Part shown: positions 16,687 to 24,609 of the stretch, piece after piece
How the letters are laid out: each line of letters starts with the position of its first letter
Numbering within the stretch: position 1 is the stretch's first letter
Assembly: GCA_009910795.1 (NCBI GenBank)
Contig: VMEE01000079.1
Span: forward strand, 60,424 to 124,423
Length of the DNA stretch: 64,000 nucleotides
Source: Dehalobacter sp. CP
GTDB lineage: Bacteria; Bacillota_B; Desulfitobacteriia; Desulfitobacteriales; Syntrophobotulaceae
Reading direction: 5' to 3'
Notes under the pieces: model-generated
The model's input: only the letters and a program-made list of their open reading frames with translations
Told to the model about the DNA's origin: nothing
Database searches by the model: none
Translations under genes and position numbers: made by a program

Positions 16687-18442
16687 TGGCGCCACCTTCT
16701 TTCTTGATTGCTTCGCTGGGGCAGACGGTTGCACATAGCCCGCAGCCTACACACTGAGCAAGGTTGATCCTGACTTTTTTCCCTTCCTTGGCGATACAGG
16801 GACAGCCTAATTTAAGACAGCGTAGACAGCCGGTACAAGTTTCTGTGGATATGCGATAAGGGCTATTCTTGCTTTTATCGATTAAGGCGCAAATCCGCTG
16901 GGTAATAATTACTGAAGGCTCTTCTGCAGCCAATTCTTCTCTGATAATTTTCTCCAGCTCCTCCAGCTCAAACGGATCAACAACCCGGACCCTTTCCACG
17001 CCGACGGCCTTGGTCAGAAGGACGAGATCAATTTCTTTAGTAGGTTCTCCTTTAACAGTAAAACCGGTCGTCGGGTTATGCTGGTGGCCGGTCATTGCCG
17101 TGATGCGGTTATCCAAAATAATGGTCGTTGTTGTTGCTTTATTGTATACGACGTTAACAAGTGCAGTTATTCCCGAATGAATGAAAGTGGAATCCCCAAT
17201 CACCGCTACCAGATTGCGGGCGAAATCCTTACCTCTGGCTTTCTCCATGCCCATGGCAGTACCGATGCTTGCTCCCATACAAATGGTCGTGTCAATGGCT
17301 TTAAGCGGAGCAAGGCAGCCAAGCGTATAACAACCGATATCACCGGCGACGGTGACTTTAAGCTTATTAAGCACATAGAAAAGACCTCTGTGCGGACAGC
17401 CGGGACATAGGACAGGAGGACGCGGAGGAATTTCATATTGCAGTTGATCTGGTTCGGTCGTCTCACGGGGAGAACAGTCCCCAAGCATCTGCATCATTTT
17501 GGCGGCAATCGTTTCCGGCAGTAGTTCCCCTATCAGCGGAAAAGTATCCTTGCCATGAACATCAAGACCCCAGGACCTTACATACTCTTCGATAAAAGGT
17601 TCCAACTCTTCGACAATATATAACTGATCTACTTTGTTCGCAAAGTCCATAATCATTTTTTGGGGCAGCGGGAAGGTCAGGCCAAGTTTTAAGATTGAAA
17701 CTTCCGGTAAAATTTCTTTGACATACTGGTAGGTCACGCCGCTGGTAATTACTCCAATTTTCGTATCGTTCCATTCAACGCGGTTTAGATCGGTACTTTC
17801 AGCGTAGTTTTTTAGTCTTATCAGCCTATCCTCAACAATTACATGGCGATGACGGGCATTTGCGGGAATCATCACATATTTGGAAGGATTTTTCTGATAT
17901 TCCTTGATTCCTTTCTCCTCGCGGTCAGCAAGTTCGACCAGGGATTGGGAATGTGCCACCCGCGTTGTCGTTCTGAGCATAACCGGCGTATCAAACATCT
18001 CACTGATGTCAAAAGCCAATTTGGTAAAATCTTTGGCCTCCTGGCTGTTGGCCGGCTCTAGTACCGGAATCTTTGCTGCCCGTCCAAAATGACGGTTATC
18101 CTGTTCATTTTGAGAACTATGCATGCCCGGATCGTCAGCAGATACAAGTACCAGTCCACCGTTAACACCGGTATACGAAAGAGTAAACAAGGGATCTGCT
18201 GCTACGTTTACCCCAACGTGTTTCATGGAGACAAGCACTCTTCCGCCGGCGATCGCAGCACCCAAACCAACTTCGAGTGCTACTTTTTCGTTCGGGGACC
18301 ATTCCGCATACATCTCATCATATTTTGCTGCGTTTTCTGTAATTTCCGTACTGGGGGTTCCTGGATAAGCCGTGCATACTACAACTCCGGCTTCCCAGGC
18401 ACCTCTTGCAATCGCTTCGTTGCCTGTCAGAAGCTTTTTCAT
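16679..18442 (-). CDS. iorA: indolepyruvate:ferredoxin oxidoreductase, alpha subunit
   Basis: 587 residues. Order: PFOR domain I-like N-terminus (MKKLLTGNEAIARGAWEAGV...YPGTPSTEI), domain II, the thiamine diphosphate-binding region (GDIGCYTLGCLAPLKAIDT; GDSTFIHSGITALVN; LDNRITAMTGHQHNP), and a C-terminal pair of [4Fe-4S] motifs CTGCLRCLKLGCPC and CVGCGLCATVCP. The start at 18442 has AGAGGGTGG upstream and matches the family N-terminus. It forms an operon with iorB under the promoter at 18524-18553. Confidence 0.95.
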   Translation of the reverse strand: MKKLLTGNEAIARGAWEAGVVVCTAYPGTPSTEITENAAKYDEMYAEWSPNEKVALEVGLGAAIAGGRVLVSMKHVGVNVAADPLFTLSYTGVNGGLVLVSADDPGMHSSQNEQDNRHFGRAAKIPVLEPANSQEAKDFTKLAFDISEMFDTPVMLRTTTRVAHSQSLVELADREEKGIKEYQKNPSKYVMIPANARHRHVIVEDRLIRLKNYAESTDLNRVEWNDTKIGVITSGVTYQYVKEILPEVSILKLGLTFPLPQKMIMDFANKVDQLYIVEELEPFIEEYVRSWGLDVHGKDTFPLIGELLPETIAAKMMQMLGDCSPRETTEPDQLQYEIPPRPPVLCPGCPHRGLFYVLNKLKVTVAGDIGCYTLGCLAPLKAIDTTICMGASIGTAMGMEKARGKDFARNLVAVIGDSTFIHSGITALVNVVYNKATTTTIILDNRITAMTGHQHNPTTGFTVKGEPTKEIDLVLLTKAVGVERVRVVDPFELEELEKIIREELAAEEPSVIITQRICALIDKSKNSPYRISTETCTGCLRCLKLGCPCIAKEGKKVRINLAQCVGCGLCATVCPSEAIKKEGGAND

Positions 18443-18523
18443 TGTCCCCACCCTCTCAAATTTTAGATCTGCATTATAAAATATCATCAAACGTTATAGG
18501 TTGTTTTCGGTGATATAAGATTC

Positions 18524-18553
18524 ATTATAGTATGAATAAAGAAAACAGTTCAA
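18524..18553 (-). promoter_or_regulatory. sigma-A promoter of iorAB
   Basis: TTGAAC (18553-18548) and a perfect TATAAT (18529-18524) on the minus strand are 18 bases apart. The predicted start near 18517 leaves a leader of about 75 bases. Confidence 0.6.
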
Positions 18554-18659
18554 GCAAAATCCAAGCTATTTTTTTGAAAATATCTGGATGATTGCCAAAC
18601 TGTTATCATTTATATAACTGTTCAATTTATATATAGAAATTATTTTATTGGTTCGTCAT

Positions 18660-19007
18660 TTAGTCATTTGATTCGCTTTCAAGATCCAGGCCTTCAAGGT
18701 CTTCACTTTCAAGGAAAATATTGATTTCATCGTCAGAAAGAACATTTGTTTTCAGGGAGGCATAATTATCCTGGAAATGGGGCGAATAGAGCGGAGAACT
18801 GATATTCTGACCAGAGGCGACCATATCTCGGATGCGCATTAGTTCCGAATATTCATGGATGGAGATGATGACAGCCTGGGGTTTATTATTTTTGACGATG
18901 ATATAGGGATTGCCTTCATCTTCAACGGCCTGAATAACTTTTGAAGCTTGTCCGCGGCCTAACTCCGAAACGGAAATCATACAGTCAAATACCCGGCGCA
19001 AATCCAT
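18660..19007 (-). CDS. orphan Phd/YefM-family antitoxin-like protein
   Basis: 115 residues. The N-terminal 60 show the Phd/YefM fold: MISVSELGRGQASKVIQAV, NPYIIVKNNKPQAVIISIHEYSEL. The C-terminal tail is acidic and Asp/Glu/Ser-rich (FLESEDLEGLDLESESND), a region that in antitoxins contacts a toxin. No Doc, YoeB or PIN-type toxin gene is next to it; neighbours are iorA and a divergent ATPase gene. GGGAG lies eight bases before the ATG. It may be a solitary transcription regulator or the survivor of a lost toxin-antitoxin pair. Confidence 0.75.
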   Translation of the reverse strand: MDLRRVFDCMISVSELGRGQASKVIQAVEDEGNPYIIVKNNKPQAVIISIHEYSELMRIRDMVASGQNISSPLYSPHFQDNYASLKTNVLSDDEINIFLESEDLEGLDLESESND

Positions 19008-19309
19008 GCGAAAAACTCCCCTCCCTCAGCAGATCACAAATGTCATGCTTAGACAAACGTCCAAGACATTTTGATTATAAGCTGGAAACTGGAATAATGC
19101 AACAAGCGGCTGGATGATTTTAGTGGTAATTAACATGCATATCTGCATGAAAATAGTCGAAGAAACGACAATCCTTATTAATAAGAGAAATAAATCAATG
19201 AGATTTGTCAAAATTTTTTTCCTGAACTGTCCTGAACCATCAATTGAACCTTTTAAGGCAACAGGCAATAAAATGAAGCGTGAACATATTATGGGGGAGT
19301 GTCGGTAAA

Positions 19310-20431
19310 ATGAAAGGAAACATGAAACATGTATTTCCGGGTGGAAATACCTCAGAGGGATTTTTTTCGTACTATTCGTTTCTGCTAGAAAAAGGTACGA
19401 AACGAGTTTTTGTGCTCAAAGGGGGACCTGGTGTCGGAAAATCAACGTTGATGAAAAAAATTGGGAACAGAATGGTGGAAATGGGTTATGATGTGGAATT
19501 CCACCACTGCTCTTCTGACCATCATTCCCTGGACGGAATAGCGGTTGTAGATGCCGGGATTGTGATGGTTGATGGAACTGCACCGCATATTGTGGATCCG
19601 AAGTATCCTGGAGGTCTGGATGAAATCATCAATCTGGGAGAATACTGGGATACGGATGCCATACAGCATAACGTAAAACATATTATTGCATCAACGAATG
19701 AAGTCAGCCGTCTGTTTGCCAGGGCTTACCGTTTGTTAAGCGCAGCCAGAGCGGTCGCGGAGAATATGATGGCCATAACCAGGCAGTCTATGGATTTCTC
19801 TGCGTTGAATATGGAAACACTGCGTTTGGCAAAGAAAATATTTGAAGGTGTGTACATGGCGGAAAACTCCGGTAGGACCGGCGTAGCCAGACATCTATTT
19901 TCCTGTGCGTATACACCGGAAGGTTTTGTTGATTTTACAGATTCTATTCTGCAGGAAATTGAGGAGATTGTTTATCTGGAAGGCGAGATGGGCACAGGAA
20001 GATCCGTTTTTATGGAGAAAATTGCCGCTAAGGCCATGGAAAATGGTTTTGATGTAGAAATCTATCACTTACCGCTGATTCCTTCCAAGATCGGAACGAT
20101 TGTGATCAAAGAACTGCAGGTTGCCCTGACGTCGAGCGAATATTTCCGAAACAATCATCAAGAGTCCGTTAACCTGAACAGGCATGTCCATACAGAGCTT
20201 TCTTCATCATTGACACAGGAACTGAACAGTGACCTAGATTTGTTTGGTCAACTTATGCTCAGCGGAATGGACTGTATTCACCAGGCCAAACAGGAGCACG
20301 ATGCTCTGGAGCAATATTATGTCCCGTATATGAATTTTAAGGCTGTTGAAGAAAAATATGAGGAGATATTGAGCAGGATCTTGGATATTGTGGACAGTGA
20401 GGCCTGCGCAGCAGAAAAACAACTGCATTAG
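19310..20431 (+). CDS. PRK06851-like ATPase with two P-loop-like segments
   Basis: 373 residues. The first half has a clear Walker A, LKGGPGVGKSTLMKKIG (about residues 37-53), after FPGGNTSEGFFSYYSF; the second half has a degenerate copy LEGEMGTGRSVFMEKIA. This two-unit arrangement matches a family of clostridial/bacillar ATPases of unknown function (PRK06851 in my memory). GGGGGAG is ten bases before ATG 19310. The 302 bases upstream to the divergent phd gene hold no gene and no promoter I trust, only a TGCATATCTGCA palindrome near 19136. Function unknown; no partner gene is evident. Confidence 0.7.
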   Translation: MKGNMKHVFPGGNTSEGFFSYYSFLLEKGTKRVFVLKGGPGVGKSTLMKKIGNRMVEMGYDVEFHHCSSDHHSLDGIAVVDAGIVMVDGTAPHIVDPKYPGGLDEIINLGEYWDTDAIQHNVKHIIASTNEVSRLFARAYRLLSAARAVAENMMAITRQSMDFSALNMETLRLAKKIFEGVYMAENSGRTGVARHLFSCAYTPEGFVDFTDSILQEIEEIVYLEGEMGTGRSVFMEKIAAKAMENGFDVEIYHLPLIPSKIGTIVIKELQVALTSSEYFRNNHQESVNLNRHVHTELSSSLTQELNSDLDLFGQLMLSGMDCIHQAKQEHDALEQYYVPYMNFKAVEEKYEEILSRILDIVDSEACAAEKQLH

Positions 20432-20445
20432 GCATACCGCGGAGA

Positions 20446-20480
20446 GGGGGGACAAAAGGATACGTCCCTCCTTTTGTTTC
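20446..20480 (+). terminator. terminator after the two-P-loop ATPase gene
   Basis: GGGGGGAC (20446-20453) pairs with GTCCCTCC (20464-20471) with one wobble, followed by CTTTTGTTTC. It lies 15 bases after the stop codon. Confidence 0.6.
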
Positions 20481-20530
20481 TATCTTCCTGATGCGGTTTT
20501 TTGGAGTGATTTTTTGTTTGATGATTGGTT

Positions 20531-20558
20531 ATGATAGAATAGGAAAATATCCTATCAT
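20531..20558. promoter_or_regulatory. operator-like inverted repeat before the AlbA_2 gene
   Basis: ATGATAG (20531-20537) and CTATCAT (20552-20558) are perfect inverted arms spaced by 14 bases, overlapping a TAGAAT -10-like hexamer and ending nine bases before ATG 20568. It could bind the AlbA_2 protein itself or another regulator. Confidence 0.4.
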
Positions 20559-20567
20559 GAGGTTTTT

Positions 20568-21239
20568 ATGGAAAAAGATCTATATATGACGATTTCCAGC
20601 AAAACAAAACAGCTGCTGGTCAAACAGGAAGGTTTCGATGCGGATTTCAAAATGACAGTTAAAGGCATTCAAACCACAGATTTAGTAGCATTTGCGAATT
20701 CTGAAAATGGAGGAACCATTTTAGTTGGCGTCGGCGAAGTTGAAGATAAAAACAGCATGCAGAAAGGTAGAATGATCGGCTGTCCGGTTGGTGACAAGGA
20801 AAGACTCTTTATTTTAAGTAAAGCTGAGAGTTGTGTTCCGCCCGTTGAAGTCGCTATAATAATAGAAAACTATGCCAGAAAACCGATCTATCGAATTGAG
20901 ATTCCCTCCGGTAAAGAAAAGCCGTATTGCACGGCCGGAGGCACATACAAGATCAGAGGGGACGGTCGGACCAACACCCTGCTTCCGGGAAGGCTGTTGA
21001 CCCTTTACATTGAAAAACAAAGCGAAACATTTTTTAACCGTTTTCGCGAGGCAACGAAAGAACTAGGGAAAGATATTATGGCTTCGGATACAATGCTTCA
21101 AAATGCCTTGAACGAGCTCAGACGCAAAGTGCTGCAGATTGAATCTGCCATTGAGGGCAACCAAAACAGCCTGGGAAAAATAGCGGCTATTGATAAAAAA
21201 ATGGATCAGCTTTTGTCGATGCAAGCTAAAGGAGAATAA
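20568..21239 (+). CDS. AlbA_2 (Schlafen-like) domain protein
   Basis: 223 residues. Residues about 18-145 match the AlbA_2 putative DNA-binding domain: EGFDADFKMTVKG, DLVAFANSENGGTILVGVGE, YRIEIPSGKEKPYCTAGGTYKIRGDGRT. A C-terminal coiled-coil (about 165-215, leucine-rich) may mediate oligomers. AlbA_2 proteins are often transcription regulators or nucleic-acid enzymes; the activity here is not shown. It ends one base before rnmV, with the rnmV ribosome site inside its last codons, so it is cotranscribed with rnmV and ksgA. GAGG precedes the ATG by five bases. Confidence 0.75.
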   Translation: MEKDLYMTISSKTKQLLVKQEGFDADFKMTVKGIQTTDLVAFANSENGGTILVGVGEVEDKNSMQKGRMIGCPVGDKERLFILSKAESCVPPVEVAIIIENYARKPIYRIEIPSGKEKPYCTAGGTYKIRGDGRTNTLLPGRLLTLYIEKQSETFFNRFREATKELGKDIMASDTMLQNALNELRRKVLQIESAIEGNQNSLGKIAAIDKKMDQLLSMQAKGE

Positions 21240-21240
21240 A

Positions 21241-21870
21241 ATGAATTTCAACACAAATACGGATCTTGATTATGAGCCGCTGATCGTGGTCGAAGGAAAA
21301 AACGATGCGCATGCGGTCAGACGTGCCCTGGGCAAAGTTGACGTCATCTGGACGGAGGGGTTTGGATTGACTGAGCAAAAGCTGGAGTATATTGCGGAGA
21401 TGGCAGAGAGACGCGGTGTTATTGTCTGTACGGACCCTGATTTTGCTGGGAAACAGATTCGGGAGCGGATCAATAAACGGATTCCGAAAGCCAGGCATGT
21501 TTATCTTTCCGTCGAGGTAGCCCGCAATCCAAAAGATCATGATATTGGCCTGGAAAACGTTTCTCTCGAGGAGATCAGGAAAGCGTTTTCCAAAATACTT
21601 GAAGTAAAGATTTCGAATACGGACAGCAAAGACGGAGTGAAAATTGCTGAGAAGAATACTGAGGCGGTAGTAATGGCTGATTTGCGGCAAAGCGGCCTGG
21701 TTGGGCAAAACTGTTCGGCTGCAAAACGGTCCCGGCTCGGGAGAATTTTGGGGATCGGGGATACAAACGCCAAGCAATTTTTATTTCGCGTCAACCGTTT
21801 TGGGATAACCAAAGATGAATTTTATTCCGCAGTAAAGCAGATGGAAGGGAAGGGGATGGGAAGTAAGTGA
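21241..21870 (+). CDS. rnmV: ribonuclease M5
   Basis: 209 residues with an N-terminal TOPRIM domain: LIVVEGKNDAHAVRRAL (catalytic Glu), then IVCTDPDFAGKQIRERI (the DxD motif) and the M5-specific segment VYLSVEVARNPKDHDIGLENVS. RNase M5 matures the 5S rRNA precursor. AAAGGAG is six bases before ATG 21241, within the end of the preceding gene. Its stop overlaps the ksgA start (GTGA), and rnmV-ksgA is the order in B. subtilis. Confidence 0.93.
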   Translation: MNFNTNTDLDYEPLIVVEGKNDAHAVRRALGKVDVIWTEGFGLTEQKLEYIAEMAERRGVIVCTDPDFAGKQIRERINKRIPKARHVYLSVEVARNPKDHDIGLENVSLEEIRKAFSKILEVKISNTDSKDGVKIAEKNTEAVVMADLRQSGLVGQNCSAAKRSRLGRILGIGDTNAKQFLFRVNRFGITKDEFYSAVKQMEGKGMGSK

Positions 21871-22721
21871 CGGAAGCAAGACGGGAAGATACGGCGTCCT
21901 ATATCCGCAGAGTTGTACGCCATGGCGTCCGGGCCAAAAAATCTTTGGGTCAGAATTTTTTAGTTGATGACAGTATTATTGAAAGAATTGTGCAGGAGGG
22001 CGTGCCCCGGACCGATCTGCCGCTGGTCGAGATTGGACCGGGACCGGGCGCACTTACAAGGATGCTTGCCCCGAAATACCCTAAAATGTGGGCGGTAGAA
22101 CTTGATAAGGAAAAGGTTGAGCTGCTCCAAAGAGAATTAAACGCCTACCCGTTTGTTCTGCTGCATATGGATGCCCTGAAGCTTAAACTAGCCAATCTCT
22201 GGGGACAGGAAAAAGGCTGGCTGATTGGCAATCTCCCATACTACATCACAAATCCGCTACTGATGCATTTTCTTGACCAAGCGGAATCGCTGCAGGGCAT
22301 GACCGTAATGGTCCAGAAAGAAGTTGCCGACCGAATGTGTGCCCTGCCCGGGGGAAGGGATTATGGGATATTATCGATTGCCGTTCAGTTATCAGCCGAG
22401 GTCAAAAGGCTGTTCGATGTTCCCCCTTCGGCCTTCTGGCCTCAGCCGAAGGTCACATCGACGGTGCTAAGACTGGATATCCGGCCATATCCAGGATTCT
22501 CATTGGAAAAGAGAGACGTCTTTTTCAAGGTTGTGCGGGCGGCTTTTGCGCAGCGAAGGAAGATGCTGCTGAATACGCTTTCCAGCGGACTCTCCTTACC
22601 CAAAGAGCAAACTGCGGAGATACTCAAGGCTGCAGGAGTAGACCCGAAGCTCAGGGCTGAAGATGTCGGGATACTTGATTATCAGAAGATTGTAGTCGTC
22701 TGGGAGGCGCAAAGAAATTGA
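21867..22721 (+). CDS. ksgA: 16S rRNA dimethyladenosine transferase
   Basis: 284 residues. KsgA dimethylates the two adjacent adenines of 16S helix 45. Motifs: KKSLGQNFLVDD, VEIGPGPGALTRML (SAM-binding), IGNLPYYITNPLL (the NLPY target-adenine motif), and FAQRRKMLLNTL. The GTG start overlaps the rnmV stop by four bases and is served by GGGAAG. A perfect terminator follows nine bases after the stop. Confidence 0.96.
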   Translation: MTEARREDTASYIRRVVRHGVRAKKSLGQNFLVDDSIIERIVQEGVPRTDLPLVEIGPGPGALTRMLAPKYPKMWAVELDKEKVELLQRELNAYPFVLLHMDALKLKLANLWGQEKGWLIGNLPYYITNPLLMHFLDQAESLQGMTVMVQKEVADRMCALPGGRDYGILSIAVQLSAEVKRLFDVPPSAFWPQPKVTSTVLRLDIRPYPGFSLEKRDVFFKVVRAAFAQRRKMLLNTLSSGLSLPKEQTAEILKAAGVDPKLRAEDVGILDYQKIVVVWEAQRN

Positions 22722-22729
22722 TTCTAAGG

Positions 22730-22757
22730 ATACCGGTTTGGGAACCGGTATTTTTTT
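22730..22757 (+). terminator. intrinsic terminator of the rnmV-ksgA operon
   Basis: ATACCGGTT (22730-22738) and AACCGGTAT (22743-22751) form a perfect 9-bp stem with a TGGG loop, followed by seven T. Confidence 0.92.
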
Positions 22758-22770
22758 ATGTCATAAAATA
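22744..22770 (+). promoter_or_regulatory. sigma-K-type promoter of yabG
   Basis: AC (22744-22745) is separated by 16 bases from CATAAAATA (22762-22770), fitting the sigma-K consensus AC-N16/17-CATANNNTA exactly. In B. subtilis yabG is known to be sigma-K dependent. The -35 lies within the right arm of the ksgA terminator. Confidence 0.65.
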
Positions 22771-22836
22771 GAGTAAATCAGAAAATATAGATGCGGCTAT
22801 TTTTAAAGGAGTTTGCGAAGAGCAGGAGGGTTAGAC

Positions 22837-23664
22837 ATGTTTAAGACAGGAGATATTGTGGCCCGCCTTTCTTATAACCAGGATTTATTTCTAAAAATAC
22901 TGGCCCTGAATAAAAGGCGCAAGAAAGTAACGGCAGTACTCGGTGGGCTCAATTACCGATTAATCGCCGACGCCGATGTCGATGACCTTATTTTCAAGGA
23001 TGATAAGCAAATTGTCCATTATCAGCTGGCCGATTCTCAGGAAGTTTATAAAAAATTCCGTAAGGTTGTCTACGACCGCAAATTCAACGTTGAAGAAGAG
23101 TACTTTGAAATACCGGGCAAAATTCTTCATTTGGACGGAGATCAGGAATATTTGGATCATTGTCTAAAAACGTATAGACAATTGGGACTTCAGGCCAAAG
23201 GAATTTGTAAATCGGAAGCGGAACAGCCCAAGGCAATTGCCGGGTCTTTGCGAGATTATCCGGCGGATATTCTGGTTTTGACAGGTCATGACTCTTTGCT
23301 TAAAGGGAAGAGTAATTTGAAAAGTCTGGACAGCTACCGGAGCTCGGGCCATTTTGTGCAGTCCGTTACAGAAGCAAGGCGAATTCAGCCGAATAAAGAT
23401 CAGTTGGTTATCTTTGCAGGCGGATGCCAGTCTAATTTCGAAGCAATTATTGAAGCCGGTGCAAACTTTGCCTCTTCGCCAAGGCGAATGCTGATTCATG
23501 CCTTAGACCCTGTGTTTCTGGTGGAAAGCATTGCCTATACGCCAATTGACCGTACCGTTTCTCTCAAAGATATTATTCGGCATACAGTTACGGGTGTAGA
23601 CGGTGTAGGCGGAATTGAAACAAGAGGACAGCTCAGAAGAGGTTACCCCAAAGTAGAGCATTGA
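22837..23664 (+). CDS. yabG: sporulation-specific cysteine protease YabG
   Basis: 275 residues starting MFKTGDIVARLSYNQDLFLKIL, the YabG N-terminus; PADILVLTGHDSLL and IFAGGCQSNFEAIIEAGANFASSP are conserved family blocks, the latter with the candidate nucleophile cysteine. YabG processes spore-coat and related proteins late in sporulation, in the mother cell. AGGAGGG is seven bases before ATG 22837. The gene keeps its B. subtilis position after ksgA and has a sigma-K-like promoter. It shows that the organism carries late spore-coat processing functions. Confidence 0.93.
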   Translation: MFKTGDIVARLSYNQDLFLKILALNKRRKKVTAVLGGLNYRLIADADVDDLIFKDDKQIVHYQLADSQEVYKKFRKVVYDRKFNVEEEYFEIPGKILHLDGDQEYLDHCLKTYRQLGLQAKGICKSEAEQPKAIAGSLRDYPADILVLTGHDSLLKGKSNLKSLDSYRSSGHFVQSVTEARRIQPNKDQLVIFAGGCQSNFEAIIEAGANFASSPRRMLIHALDPVFLVESIAYTPIDRTVSLKDIIRHTVTGVDGVGGIETRGQLRRGYPKVEH

Positions 23665-23733
23665 TCCATGAATAAAATACAAGTTTAGGAATAATTTACG
23701 CAGATTTCCACAAATTAAGCTCGGAGGGATGCT

Positions 23734-24609
23734 ATGACCGAGCATATTATGGGAAATCTGCTTATTATCGGCGGAGCAGAAGACAAGGAAAAAGACTGTA
23801 AAATTTTAAAATATTATTACCGCGAGGCAGGAGAAAAAAGATCCAGGATATGTGTGATTACTGCAGCTTCAGAGGACGGGGAGCAGGCGGGGATCATTTA
23901 TAGAGACCTTTTTATGAGGTTTGGCTGCTCAAATATAGACGTGATTGCCATTCAAGACAGAGCGTATGCCAATGCAGGTGAAAATATTGAAAAGATCGTT
24001 CAAGCCAGCGGTATTTTCTTTACAGGGGGGGACCAGCTCAGGATCACAGCGATGATCGGCGGGACTGCAATGGGTATGGCCTTGCAGCATCTGTATGAGC
24101 AAGGGGTTATTATCGGAGGGACCAGTGCCGGAGCATCCGTAATGTCTGATACAATGATTATCGGCGGACAGGGAGATACGCCTGGTGAAGACTTAATTCA
24201 GATGGCCCCCGGACTAGGACTTTTGAAGGGTGTCATTATTGACCAGCATTTTGCCCAAAGAGGAAGGATTGGACGGCTAATGACGGCTGTCTCTTTAAAT
24301 CCGTACTTTTTAGGAATGGGAATTGATGAAGATACATCTGTCCATATCAGAAAAGACGGGACCTTTCGGGTGATCGGGCGCGGAACAGTACTTATTGCCG
24401 ATGCTTCATGTGCAGTGATCAGTAATGTGGACGACTTAAATAATGGGAAGCCTCTGGCCCTTGCCCCGGTCAAAGTACACGTTTTGAGTGAAGGCTGGAG
24501 ATTTAATATTACTGAACGGACCAGCTTTCTGAGTGAGGCTGAAGGATTCAGTATGAATCATTCGGAGCTGTCTAAAAAGGAAATGAAACAGGAGGCTACA
24601 TCTTCATGA
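23734..24609 (+). CDS. cphB: cyanophycinase
   Basis: 291 residues of the peptidase S51 family. Motifs: GNLLIIGGAEDK at the N-terminus, GIFFTGGDQLRI, the serine nucleophile in IIGGTSAGASVMS, and DQHFAQRGRIGRL. CphB hydrolyses cyanophycin (multi-L-arginyl-poly-L-aspartate) to beta-Asp-Arg dipeptides. CGGAGGG precedes the ATG. The stop overlaps the cphA start (ATGA), so synthesis and breakdown enzymes are translated from one mRNA. No signal peptide is seen, so the enzyme is intracellular. Confidence 0.93.
   Translation: MTEHIMGNLLIIGGAEDKEKDCKILKYYYREAGEKRSRICVITAASEDGEQAGIIYRDLFMRFGCSNIDVIAIQDRAYANAGENIEKIVQASGIFFTGGDQLRITAMIGGTAMGMALQHLYEQGVIIGGTSAGASVMSDTMIIGGQGDTPGEDLIQMAPGLGLLKGVIIDQHFAQRGRIGRLMTAVSLNPYFLGMGIDEDTSVHIRKDGTFRVIGRGTVLIADASCAVISNVDDLNNGKPLALAPVKVHVLSEGWRFNITERTSFLSEAEGFSMNHSELSKKEMKQEATSS

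Noticed and set aside
19026..19268. 80-codon frame on the minus strand upstream of phd
   Set aside because: There is no ribosome site, no recognisable motif, and the composition looks like intergenic DNA.
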